63,617 nucleotides of DNA from Clostridiales bacterium. Lineage in GTDB: Bacteria; Bacillota; Clostridia; Christensenellales; Aristaeellaceae. The stretch lies in contig SVGM01000018.1 of NCBI GenBank assembly GCA_015056365.1, positions 1 through 63,617 of the forward strand, written 5' to 3'. The position numbers were made by a program, and so were the translations under genes. Below are positions 51,179-59,546 of this stretch, in pieces; position 1 is the first letter of the stretch, and each line of letters begins with the position of its first letter. The notes below the pieces were generated by a model. It did no database searches, was not told the DNA's origin, and worked only from the letters and a program-made list of their open reading frames with translations.

Positions 51179-52579
51179 ATGCCTAAGGTTGGAATTACTG
51201 ATACCATCCTGCGCGACGGTCACCAGAGTCAGGCCGCAACGCGCATGAAGTTTTCCCAGATGGAGCCCATGCTGGAGAAGCTGGACAAAGTGGGCTACTA
51301 CTCTCTGGAGTGCTGGGGCGGCGCTACTTTCGACAGCTGCCTGCGCTTCCTGAACGAAGATCCCTGGGAGCGCCTGCGCAAGCTGCGCAAGGCCATGCCC
51401 AACACCAAGCTGCAGATGCTGCTGCGCGGTCAGAACCTGCTGGGCTACAAGCACTATTCCGATGACGTGGTCGAGTTCTTCGTCAAGAAGGCCGTGGAGA
51501 ACGGCATCGACATCATCCGCTGCTTCGACGCTCTCAACGACCTGCGTAACATGCAGACTGCTGTCACCGCCACCAAGAAGTACGGTGGCAAGGCTGAGGT
51601 GGCCATGAGCTACACCATCAGCGATGTGCATACCGAAGATTACTTCGTCAAGCTGGCTGCCGACATCGAAAAGATGGGCGCCGACCTGATCTGCATCAAG
51701 GACATGGCCAACCTGCTTCTGCCTTACAGCGCCTACAGCCTGATCAAGCGCCTGAAGAAGGAAACCAGCCTGCCCATCGTGCTGCACACCCACGACACCA
51801 CCGGTACCGGCGCCATGACCCTTCTCAAGGCCATCGAGGCTGGTGCAGATGTTGTCGATACCTGTATCTCCGCTCTGGGCAACGGTACCTCTCAGCCCAC
51901 CACCGAATCTCTGGTGGCTACCCTGCAGGGCACCGAGTACGACACCGGTCTGGATCTGGTGGCGCTCACTGAGATCGCTGCTCACTTCCGCAAGGTGGCT
52001 GAGGAGCTGACCCAGGACGGCTGGCGCGATCCTGCCCGCGTGCTGGCTACCGACGCCAACACCCTGATCTATCAGGTGCCCGGCGGCATGCTGTCCAACC
52101 TGATCGGTCAGCTGAAGCAGGCCAACGCCATGGATAAGTACTACGATGTGCTGGCTGAAGTGCCGCGCGTGCGTAAGGACTTCGGTCTGCCGCCGCTGGT
52201 CACCCCCACCAGCCAGATCGTTGGCACACAGGCTGTTATGAACATCCTGGGCGGCGAGCGCTACAAGATGGTCACCAAGGAATCCAAGGGCCTGCTGCGC
52301 GGCGAATATGGCAAGCTGCCCGCTGAGGTGGATCCCGAAGTGCGCCAGAAGTGCATCGGCGATGACAAGGTCATCACCCACCGTCCCGCCGATGACATCC
52401 CCCCGGAACTGGAAAAGTACCGCGAGGAGATCCGTGATTACTACATGCAGGAAGAAGACGTGCTCAGCTACGCCATGTTCCCGCAGGTCGCCCCCAAGTT
52501 CTTCCAGTATCGTCAGGCTGCCCATCTGAAGGTGGATTCCACCATGCTGAACATGGAGCAGAAGACCATGCCCGTGTAA
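51179..52579 (+). CDS. oadA: Pyruvate/oxaloacetate carboxyltransferase subunit (5S / OadA-like)
   Basis: This 466-residue subunit has the catalytic TIM barrel of pyruvate carboxylase/OadA: GITDTILRDGHQSQAATRM, CWGGATFDSCLRFL, DIIRCFDALND, LICIKDMANLL with the metal/carbamylated-Lys segment, and LPIVLHTHDTTGTG with the metal His pair. A PYC_OADA C-terminal domain follows. Unlike OadA of enterobacteria it ends before the biotin domain, which is the separate gene at 49515. It moves a carboxyl group between oxaloacetate/pyruvate and biotin. ATG 51179 has GAGGTG upstream. It is the last gene of the operon. Confidence 0.93.
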   Translation: MPKVGITDTILRDGHQSQAATRMKFSQMEPMLEKLDKVGYYSLECWGGATFDSCLRFLNEDPWERLRKLRKAMPNTKLQMLLRGQNLLGYKHYSDDVVEFFVKKAVENGIDIIRCFDALNDLRNMQTAVTATKKYGGKAEVAMSYTISDVHTEDYFVKLAADIEKMGADLICIKDMANLLLPYSAYSLIKRLKKETSLPIVLHTHDTTGTGAMTLLKAIEAGADVVDTCISALGNGTSQPTTESLVATLQGTEYDTGLDLVALTEIAAHFRKVAEELTQDGWRDPARVLATDANTLIYQVPGGMLSNLIGQLKQANAMDKYYDVLAEVPRVRKDFGLPPLVTPTSQIVGTQAVMNILGGERYKMVTKESKGLLRGEYGKLPAEVDPEVRQKCIGDDKVITHRPADDIPPELEKYREEIRDYYMQEEDVLSYAMFPQVAPKFFQYRQAAHLKVDSTMLNMEQKTMPV

Positions 52580-52590
52580 GACTGGGATGA

Positions 52591-52634
52591 AAAACCCCCG
52601 TCATTCAAGCAGTTGCTTGAGTGGCGGGGGTTTT
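52591..52634 (+). terminator. Terminator of the decarboxylase operon
   Basis: A 14-bp plus 8-bp interrupted stem (AAAACCCCCG, then CATTCAAGCA, with the reverse complement after the loop) ends in TTTT. It can also end the convergent GH2 gene. Confidence 0.75.
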
Positions 52635-52665
52635 GATCGTTGGGGGATAAGGGCGACAAGTTGCG

Positions 52666-54405
52666 TTACTTTTCGTTGCTTGAGAGCTTGCTAATCTCCA
52701 GGTTCAGCACGGCCAGCCTGTCTTTTGGCAGCTTGATCACAGCGCGGTCGTAGGTAAGGATGCCATTAAGCTCATCCTCCACATCCGTAAGCTGTGTATA
52801 TACGGTAGCAGCCAGCCCCTTGGGAATGGCAGGCAGAATCTGCTCCCTGAACAGGGATTCATACGCCTGCCACAATGCCTCCTGATCGGGAAGACGCTTG
52901 TAGCCAAAATCCACGTCGTTGAAGCAGTGCCCATCGAGCCGCAGATTGTAACCGCCAAACTCGCTCAGCACAACTGCGCGGCCACGCTTGTCGGGCTTGA
53001 ACTGGTAGGGACGGAAATAGACGTGCAGGCTCTGCAGATCGCCGATTCCCTGATCATGCCATCCGCTGGCGTGGTCGATCGGGCGGGTTTTATCCAGAGA
53101 TTCAATGATCTGGCAGGCCGTTTTTGCGTTAAACTGTCCCCAGCCCTCGTTGAAGGGTACCCACAGGGCAATGGAAGGAACATTGCGTAACTGAAGGATC
53201 ATCTCTTTCAGCTCGCGCACGTATTCCTCGCGCCCTTCTTGATCTTCACGGGCAAACCACCGATAGTGCTTATCTTTGACATGAAGACCGGTAATCAGCG
53301 GGCCGGAAATCACAGGAACACGGTACTGGCTGCCGCCGCTGGGCATATCCTGCCATACCAGCATACCGATCCGGTCGCAGTGATAATACCAGCGCATCGG
53401 TTCTACCTTGATGTGCTTGCGCAGCATGGTAAAGCCCAGGTCTTTTGCGGTCTGGATATCATATACTAGCGCCTCGTCGCTGGGGGCGGTGTACAAGCCG
53501 TCCGGCCAGTAGCCCTGATCCAGCAGACCGTTGTGGAAATAGGGTTTTCCGTTGAGCAATAGACGTTTGACGCCTTGCTCATCCCTGCCGACCCCAAAGG
53601 AACGCATGGCGAAGTAGCTCTCCACGGTATCGTCTTCCAACGTAACAGCGATGGAATACAGATGCGGGTTCTCCGGGCTCCACAGTTGCATATTGGCAAC
53701 CGGCAGACGAATAGGGTTGTTGGTTTTCAGGGTATAGCGTTTCCCCTGCAGCTCTGCAGTACATTCCAGATCGGACGCAGAGCTTACGGTCAGTTCCAGC
53801 TCAGCGCTGTCGATATGGGGGATCATGGTCATGCCGCTGATAAAGTGCTCAGGAACTGCTTCCAGCCACACGGTCTGCCAGATGCCACTTTGCGGAGTAT
53901 ACCAGATGCCGCCGCGCTTGGTCTTTTGCTTGCCGCGGCTGTGGAAAGATACGTCAGTGTCATCCTTTACCATGACCACTAGCAGGTTTTCATCCTCAGG
54001 GGAAAGGGCAGCTGTCACGTCCAAGGAAAAGGCATTGTAACCGCCCTTGTGCCCGCCGACCAAAGTGCCGTTGAGATAGACCTTCGCCTCCTGATCCACA
54101 GCGCCGAAATGCAAAAGCAGCCTTCCGTTTTCAGGCATAAAGTCGTCAGGGAGCTTTAACTTGCGCTTGTACCAGAGCGTTTGCGCGGGGGAGAGAGTAC
54201 GCATGACGCCGCTGAGCTCGCTTTCAGGCGAGAAGGGTACGAGGATCTGACCATCCCATTTTTCCGGCATGGTTTCCGTGTCGGTGATGGCATAGTCCCA
54301 CGGGCCGTTCAGGTTCAGATAGCTATCCCGTTTCATTTGGGGACGGGGATATTCCTGCAGAATGCTCTCTGGATTCAGTTTTTCTCCCCAGCGTGTTTTC
54401 AGCAT
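52666..54405 (-). CDS. GH2 glycoside hydrolase (beta-galactosidase/glucuronidase-like)
   Basis: This 579-residue family 2 enzyme has a sugar-binding domain (YLNLNGPWDYAI, LHFGAVDQEAKVYLNG, GGIWYTPQSGIWQTVWLEAV). It is shorter than many GH2 enzymes but has the full TIM barrel. The acid/base is in LWVPFNEGWGQF (E420) and the nucleophile in VVLSEFGGYNL (E482). No signal peptide is present. Substrate specificity cannot be judged from these motifs. It overlaps the upstream MFS gene by 7 nt, so import and hydrolysis are translationally coupled, which suggests that the MFS carries the glycoside. Confidence 0.87.
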   Translation of the reverse strand: MLKTRWGEKLNPESILQEYPRPQMKRDSYLNLNGPWDYAITDTETMPEKWDGQILVPFSPESELSGVMRTLSPAQTLWYKRKLKLPDDFMPENGRLLLHFGAVDQEAKVYLNGTLVGGHKGGYNAFSLDVTAALSPEDENLLVVMVKDDTDVSFHSRGKQKTKRGGIWYTPQSGIWQTVWLEAVPEHFISGMTMIPHIDSAELELTVSSASDLECTAELQGKRYTLKTNNPIRLPVANMQLWSPENPHLYSIAVTLEDDTVESYFAMRSFGVGRDEQGVKRLLLNGKPYFHNGLLDQGYWPDGLYTAPSDEALVYDIQTAKDLGFTMLRKHIKVEPMRWYYHCDRIGMLVWQDMPSGGSQYRVPVISGPLITGLHVKDKHYRWFAREDQEGREEYVRELKEMILQLRNVPSIALWVPFNEGWGQFNAKTACQIIESLDKTRPIDHASGWHDQGIGDLQSLHVYFRPYQFKPDKRGRAVVLSEFGGYNLRLDGHCFNDVDFGYKRLPDQEALWQAYESLFREQILPAIPKGLAATVYTQLTDVEDELNGILTYDRAVIKLPKDRLAVLNLEISKLSSNEK

Positions 54406-55709
54406 ACCGATTCCTCCTCGTTCGTTGTCTCCTTCGGCTGGGCCTTCTTGAAAAGAAGCAGGGGTACGGCAGTCAGTACCAGTACCGCGGCAGCCGCCAG
54501 GAAAATGGCGGGCGTTGGTACGATCTTGGTCTGTCCAAGATCCACGTAAGTCTGGGCGTTGCCGTTGATGACCTGTGCACCGATTGCCGGACCGATGATC
54601 ATCGGCAGCATAACGGTGAACACCATGCGGATGCCCTGAAAATGACCTGCCTTGTCAGCAGGCGTCAGGTCACGGATCTGTGCCATCAGAGCTGAGGTGA
54701 GCAGCATATATCCGCTCATCATTACCATGCCTGCCAGAATGACCGGCACCATCTCCCGTACGAAGTACATGGCTGCCAGGCCGATCAGCATGATCGTCGC
54801 TGCAGGATAAGCAAAGCGCAGTTTGCCCACCCGGTCAATGAAGCGGCCGCCGATTACGCTTGTCAATGAGGCAACGATCAGCACCGCGCCCAGCACCAGC
54901 GCGTAAGCATCCAGCTTAAGGTAGTGCTGCATATAGATGATCAGATAGGGGAAGAACACCTGCACTGCAATCGAGAAGACGCACATGGCAGCCAGCGACA
55001 GGTACAGCGCAGTGTGCTTCTTTACCACAGAAGGGCGGAAACCGTAGATGAGCTGACTGAGAAATGGCTTGCGCTGAGCGGACACCTCCGATTCTTTGAG
55101 CAAAAACAGCGCAACGATGCCGGTCAGGATAACGAAAGCGCCGAAAATAAAGAAAAACATACGCCAGTTTCCGGCCTGGGTCATACCGTCGAACAGGCCG
55201 AAAATAATCAGCATGGACACCAGCGGCAGGATGCTCAGTACGCTTTCTGCCTTGCCTCGTTGTGTATTGTCGATCACATCTGTGACATATGCATTAAATG
55301 CGGCGTCGTTGGCGGTGGAACCAAAGAAGGTCATCAGGCAATCCATAACAATGACCATCACCGCAGCAGCCATAGCAGCATTGGCTGCAGGAAACAGAGC
55401 TGCTGCATTATCAACGGTTATCAGGCCAAAAGCCATGGTGCTCAATCCCCAGAGCAGATATCCGCCGCAGATAAAGGGTTTGCGTTTTCCCACGCGGTCG
55501 CTGATTACGCCCATCACCAGCGTGGTCAACGTAGCCACAATGGCGCTTGCCGCGACCATGGCGGCAATATAGCCAGGGTCGGTGGAGATGGTATTGTAGA
55601 GAAACACATTGAAGTACATGTTTTCGATGGTCCATGCAAACTGTCCGGAGAGGCCCAGCAAGAGCAGCGCGCCCCAAAGACGCGCACCAATCCTGTGCTT
55701 GCGATTCAT
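54399..55709 (-). CDS. MFS transporter (SLC45/GPH-like sugar transporter)
   Basis: This 436-residue protein has twelve predicted membrane helices, starting GALLLLGLSGQFAWTIENMY, and the cytoplasmic loop 2-3 motif GVISDRVGKRKPFICGGYL. Together these resemble the SLC45/LacS-type sugar transporters of Firmicutes. GGRFIDRVGKLRFAYPA is the matching loop in the second half. The 5' overlap with GH2 suggests import of a beta-glycoside that the enzyme then cleaves. ATG 55709 is preferred over 55715 because AAGGAG is 7 nt upstream. The promoter at 55761-55790 drives both genes. Confidence 0.86.
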   Translation of the reverse strand: MNRKHRIGARLWGALLLLGLSGQFAWTIENMYFNVFLYNTISTDPGYIAAMVAASAIVATLTTLVMGVISDRVGKRKPFICGGYLLWGLSTMAFGLITVDNAAALFPAANAAMAAAVMVIVMDCLMTFFGSTANDAAFNAYVTDVIDNTQRGKAESVLSILPLVSMLIIFGLFDGMTQAGNWRMFFFIFGAFVILTGIVALFLLKESEVSAQRKPFLSQLIYGFRPSVVKKHTALYLSLAAMCVFSIAVQVFFPYLIIYMQHYLKLDAYALVLGAVLIVASLTSVIGGRFIDRVGKLRFAYPAATIMLIGLAAMYFVREMVPVILAGMVMMSGYMLLTSALMAQIRDLTPADKAGHFQGIRMVFTVMLPMIIGPAIGAQVINGNAQTYVDLGQTKIVPTPAIFLAAAAVLVLTAVPLLLFKKAQPKETTNEEESVC

Positions 55710-55760
55710 GATCATGCTCCTTTCGTGCCGAATGACACTGGTTACACCATAAGTGATTTT

Positions 55761-55790
55761 ATTATATCATGATAAGAAAACACAGGACAA
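55761..55790 (-). promoter_or_regulatory. Promoter of the MFS-GH2 operon
   Basis: On the minus strand TTGTCC (55785-55790), an 18-nt spacer and a perfect TATAAT (55761-55766). Confidence 0.65.
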
Positions 55791-55804
55791 GTATGAAAAA
55801 GCCG

Positions 55805-55833
55805 TTGACGAAGTTTGTTCAAGGTTGTAAAAT
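55805..55833 (+). promoter_or_regulatory. Promoter of the HerA-like ATPase gene
   Basis: TTGACG (55805-55810), a 17-nt spacer and TAAAAT (55828-55833), back to back with the minus-strand promoter 15 nt away. Confidence 0.6.
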
Positions 55834-55874
55834 ATCTATAGTCGTGTTTATTGATACCATGGGAGGTTAGATGC

Positions 55875-57785
55875 ATGTACTACGACCAGAAAATATGGGT
55901 TGGTACTGACAGCGACGGCAATCCTGTCAACCTGCTGCCCCATATGGCCAATCGCCACGGCTTGATCGCCGGCGCCACAGGTACCGGTAAAACGGTCAGT
56001 TTGAAGGTGATTGCAGAAGGCTTTTCCGACATGGGCGTTCCAGTGTTCCTCAGCGATATCAAAGGCGACCTGAGCGGCATGGTTTGTCCCGGCGTGGTGA
56101 ACGAAAACATCGAAAAGCGCGTCAAGATGACCGGAATGCCTGAATTTACCCCTCAAGTCTATCCTGCCTGCTTCTGGGACGTATACGGCGAACAGGGTAT
56201 CCCGGTCCGTACCACCGTTGCCGAAATGGGTCCCATGCTGCTCAGCCGCATGCTTGGCCTGAATGAAACCCAGTCTGGTGTGCTGAACATCGTTTTCCGT
56301 GTTGCCAACGACGGCAAGCTGCCCCAGAAGCTGGACGCCTATGGTCAGATTGTCTCCGGCCATCCGCTGCAGAATATTATGGATCTGAAGCTTGCCATCG
56401 CCTATGTAGGCGAGCATGCCGACGAGTACACCGTCCAGTACGGCAACGTCAGCCGTGCCAGTATTGGCGCTATTCAGCGCGCTGTGGCGCTCTTGGAGGA
56501 TCAGGGTGGCGACAAGTTCTTTGGCACACCGGCGCTGAATATCTCCGATTGGATCAAAACGGATGAAAATGGCCGCGGACTGATCAGCATTCTGGCTTGC
56601 GATAAGCTGTTCCTTAATCCACTGATGTATTCCACGTTCCTTCTGTGGCTCCTGACCGAACTTTATGAGCTGCTGCCGGAACGCGGCGACTGCGACAAGC
56701 CTGTGATGGTCTTCTTCTTTGACGAAGCCCACCTTCTGTTCAACGACTGCCCCAAGCAGCTTATGGACAAGATTGAGCAGGTTGTGCGTCTGATCCGCTC
56801 CAAGGGCGTGGGCGTCTACTTTATCACGCAGAACCCCACCGACGTTCCTATGACGGTGCTTGGCCAGCTGGGCAATCGCGTGCAGCATGCGCTGCGTGCC
56901 TTTACGCCCCTGGACCAGAAGGCGGTCAAGGTCGCTGCGCAGACTTTCCGCACCAATCCTAAGTTCGATACCGAGGAAGCCATCACCCTTCTGAAAACCG
57001 GTGAGGCACTCGTCTCATTCCTTGATGAAAATGGCGCTCCCGGTATTGTTCAGCGCACCACCATCCTGCCCCCGCAGAGTTACATGGGCGCTATCACCCC
57101 TGAAGTTCGCAATCAAGTGATTAACCAATCAGAATTCAAAGGAGTGTATCAACCAATGACTGAGCAGAACAACTTCGAAAACGCCCCCATGACTGAGCAG
57201 CAGGTCCAGCAGCCCGTGTATCAGCAGCCCATGATGCAGCCCCAGCAGGGCTTTATGGTGCTTGATCCCACCACCGGCCAGTATGTGCAGCAGGCTCCTG
57301 TGTATCAGCAGCCCATGATGCAGCAGCCCCAACAGGTCGTTTATCCCAATGTTCCCACCCTGCAGGGCACCCCTGTGCAGCCCATGGCTACCACTGCTAC
57401 CGCTCAGCCCGCCGTGCAGACCATGCTGGTGATGGATCCCACCACCGGTCAGTATGTGCAGCGTCAGATGCAGTTCAATCCCGCCACCGGTCAGTACATG
57501 CCCGTGATGACCGAGGCTGAGAAGAAGGCTGCTGCTCAGGCTGCTAAGGAAGCCGAGAAGGCCGCCAAGGAAGCTGCCAAGGCCGAGAAGGAAGCTCTGG
57601 CCGAAGCCCGTCGTCAGCGTGCTGACGAACTCCGTGAAGAACGCGCCGAGCGTGCCCGTGCTAACGACAGCGTTCTGGGCCGCATCAAGAACACCGCCAT
57701 TTCTTCTGCTACCCGCACCGCTACCAATAAGCTGGTCAACGGCCTGATCAACTCCATCGTTGGCAAGGGCAGCAAGAAGCGCTAA
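55875..57785 (+). CDS. HerA/YjgR-like ATPase (DUF853) with repeat and coiled tail
   Basis: This 636-residue protein has Walker A GATGTGKT (residues 33-40), VPVFLSDIKGDLSG, Walker B VMVFFFDEAHLLF (about 276-288) and FITQNPTDVPMTVLGQLGNR with the sensor/arginine region. This is the YjgR/DUF853 relative of the HerA hexameric DNA translocase. From about residue 440 it leaves the family and becomes Gln/Pro-rich with three DP-TTGQYV-type repeats (about 463, 520 and 534). A charged Ala/Glu/Lys coiled segment (545-600) and a basic end follow. The tail could mediate assembly or membrane/DNA contacts. ATG 55875 follows GGGAGG. It is transcribed alone, and the function is not established. Confidence 0.85.
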   Translation: MYYDQKIWVGTDSDGNPVNLLPHMANRHGLIAGATGTGKTVSLKVIAEGFSDMGVPVFLSDIKGDLSGMVCPGVVNENIEKRVKMTGMPEFTPQVYPACFWDVYGEQGIPVRTTVAEMGPMLLSRMLGLNETQSGVLNIVFRVANDGKLPQKLDAYGQIVSGHPLQNIMDLKLAIAYVGEHADEYTVQYGNVSRASIGAIQRAVALLEDQGGDKFFGTPALNISDWIKTDENGRGLISILACDKLFLNPLMYSTFLLWLLTELYELLPERGDCDKPVMVFFFDEAHLLFNDCPKQLMDKIEQVVRLIRSKGVGVYFITQNPTDVPMTVLGQLGNRVQHALRAFTPLDQKAVKVAAQTFRTNPKFDTEEAITLLKTGEALVSFLDENGAPGIVQRTTILPPQSYMGAITPEVRNQVINQSEFKGVYQPMTEQNNFENAPMTEQQVQQPVYQQPMMQPQQGFMVLDPTTGQYVQQAPVYQQPMMQQPQQVVYPNVPTLQGTPVQPMATTATAQPAVQTMLVMDPTTGQYVQRQMQFNPATGQYMPVMTEAEKKAAAQAAKEAEKAAKEAAKAEKEALAEARRQRADELREERAERARANDSVLGRIKNTAISSATRTATNKLVNGLINSIVGKGSKKR

Positions 57786-57796
57786 GCTTGCAAAGC

Positions 57797-57826
57797 AAAA
57801 AGCCTGTGCATCTGCACAGGCTTTTT
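57797..57826 (+). terminator. Terminator of the HerA-like gene
   Basis: A perfect AAAAAGCCTGTGC/GCACAGGCTTTTT stem, bidirectional; it also ends the convergent gene at 57846. Confidence 0.85.
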
Positions 57827-57845
57827 CTTTTCTTGTTCACGTTTT

Positions 57846-59294
57846 TTATGCGATGATGTGGTTTTCCTCCAGGCACTTTGCATATTCATCACGAACGCGC
57901 TTCAGCCAGTCAATGCTTTCCTCACGGCTCATGCAGTGAGTGGTTCTGGAGTAAAGCAGATAGTCTGCCATTTCGTTTGCCAGCGTTTCGGATTGGAGCG
58001 TCACATAAGGCAGCAGATGTGGATTGTCAGAGGAATCACGGTAAAGCGTTACCCCCAGTTTTTCGTGACAGCGTACTTGCAACTGGAGTTGTTTGGGATG
58101 CATCTTGAACAGGTGGATGGAAAGGTTGGGGTTTTGCTCCAGATGGGTCAGCATCGCATTGATGATCAGCAAACGTTCGCTGGGCGTGAATGCCCGCATT
58201 TCAGCACAGTGATCGATCAATCTGCCTGTGTGCAGAAATCGCTTTAGGCAGTCGGGCGCAAAGAGCAAAGCTCGCTCTTTGCGGGAAAGCTGGGTATAAT
58301 CGTAACGCTTGGCGTGAAGAGATTCCATGCGGTCTAGTAACAAGCGTGCGGTATGCGAATTTCCAGATCCCCCCTCTGCAATGGAACTGCGGACAATAGA
58401 AGGCGGAACCAGCGCCATGCTCAGATCTGGTGAAAGGACAAGGGTTTTGCGGTTGAGTTCATACCCCAGCAGATCCAGACAAGTATTACTGTAATCCACT
58501 GGCGGACGCGCACCGGTTCGAAGTGGCACGGAGGAATCCGGGGAATCCAGCAGTGTCCGGTAGAAGTGATAAGTACCTTTGCAATTGCCTCCCAGGAATT
58601 GATACAGGCTGTTTCCGGTTTTGATGATAAAGAAATATTCTTGCTCATGCTCGCCGCTGCGGCTGCGAATGATAAGCATATTGCCGTCGATGGGAAGATG
58701 GGCAGTATTATCGAAAATCTTACCGGGAATAAAAGGGATATAGCGTTCGTCGAAGATCAGCTCCTTGGTATAGAGCAGATACTGGGAAATGCTGCGATCC
58801 GGTTCGGCGGCAGCTATATAGTGGCGGATCTCGGCGCGCCTTGTAGGATCCTTCAGCAGGGCGTGAAATGCATCCAGTATGGCGGGAAACACGCAGTTAA
58901 TGCAGATGATCGAAATCTCTGCTTCAGGTGAAATGCCGGTGAGAAAATCAGACAAGGTAACCCCGCTATCCAGCCAGTAGGTATCCTGGCTGGCACAGGA
59001 GCCGGAATATAACAACTGGTTCAATGCCGTCAGATAAAGATAGCGGCTTAAGCCTAATTTGCTGACACAGATCGAGCCTTTGAGCTCTGTTTCTTCTTCA
59101 GGACTAAACAAGTGAAGCGCGCAGATCGCCCGATAAAGCTCTCTTCGTTTTGCATCGGAGATATCTTCGTTCAGGGCGCGGCGCAGAGCAGCTTTACAGC
59201 CCAGCTGCGCACCCAGCGCGCTGGCAGTAAGTTGATATTTTTTCATCAAGCGAGTTAATGTATCGCCAAAAGTCTGATAACGACACAATGTCAT
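57846..59294 (-). CDS. Uncharacterised protein with an N-terminal helix-turn-helix
   Basis: I do not recognise this 482-residue protein. Residues of about 10-70 (FGDTLTRLMKKYQLTASALG, then QLGCKAALRRALNEDISDAK) look like an XRE-type HTH. Residues 85-230 include two hydrophobic strands (ISIICINCVFPAILDAF) and GNMLIIRSRS, a possible sensing domain. The remainder is helical with many Leu/Tyr. No membrane helix or catalytic motif is evident. AAAGGGGG precedes ATG 59294. It is a single-gene unit whose promoter has a palindrome immediately downstream, as expected for an autoregulated DNA-binding protein. It is slightly less GC-rich than the neighbours. Confidence 0.65.
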   Translation of the reverse strand: MTLCRYQTFGDTLTRLMKKYQLTASALGAQLGCKAALRRALNEDISDAKRRELYRAICALHLFSPEEETELKGSICVSKLGLSRYLYLTALNQLLYSGSCASQDTYWLDSGVTLSDFLTGISPEAEISIICINCVFPAILDAFHALLKDPTRRAEIRHYIAAAEPDRSISQYLLYTKELIFDERYIPFIPGKIFDNTAHLPIDGNMLIIRSRSGEHEQEYFFIIKTGNSLYQFLGGNCKGTYHFYRTLLDSPDSSVPLRTGARPPVDYSNTCLDLLGYELNRKTLVLSPDLSMALVPPSIVRSSIAEGGSGNSHTARLLLDRMESLHAKRYDYTQLSRKERALLFAPDCLKRFLHTGRLIDHCAEMRAFTPSERLLIINAMLTHLEQNPNLSIHLFKMHPKQLQLQVRCHEKLGVTLYRDSSDNPHLLPYVTLQSETLANEMADYLLYSRTTHCMSREESIDWLKRVRDEYAKCLEENHIIA

Positions 59295-59310
59295 GCGCCA
59301 ACCCCCTTTA

Positions 59311-59334
59311 TTATAGATTCACGCATATCTATAA
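59311..59334. promoter_or_regulatory. Inverted repeat, operator candidate of the HTH gene
   Basis: TTATAGAT and ATCTATAA are perfect 8-bp arms with an 8-nt spacer, centred just after the transcription start predicted from the promoter at 59340-59369. They lie between promoter and ribosome-binding site, a good place for a roadblock repressor. Confidence 0.55.
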
Positions 59335-59339
59335 AGTAG

Positions 59340-59369
59340 ATTATATCATTATATTGGAAAATAATGCAA
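59340..59369 (-). promoter_or_regulatory. Promoter of the HTH gene
   Basis: On the minus strand TTGCAT (59364-59369), an 18-nt spacer and a perfect TATAAT (59340-59345). Confidence 0.6.
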
Positions 59370-59423
59370 TATTTCATGGAAAAAAGTAGATGTTGGTGAA
59401 TTTGCTGATTATCCAGAAAAAGA

Positions 59424-59452
59424 TTGAACTGTCGGTTCGTCAATGGTATAAT
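59424..59452 (+). promoter_or_regulatory. Promoter of the FMN-binding protein gene
   Basis: TTGAAC (59424-59429), a 17-nt spacer and a perfect TATAAT (59447-59452). The 59295-59546 gap otherwise holds only the divergent promoter and the inverted repeat. Confidence 0.7.
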
Positions 59453-59546
59453 TAAAAGTGGAAGTAAATGCGTGAATATCGAAATGTGGAGGATTCAGTG
59501 CCTGTGCATGACGGTATTTTCGATACATATGATGAGGTGAATCACG

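Noticed and set aside
51107..52525. Minus-strand 472-codon frame and the 49885-51207 minus frame across the decarboxylase genes
   Set aside because: Low-complexity Gly/His/Gln/Asp translations antisense to OadA/OadB-like genes with full conservation.
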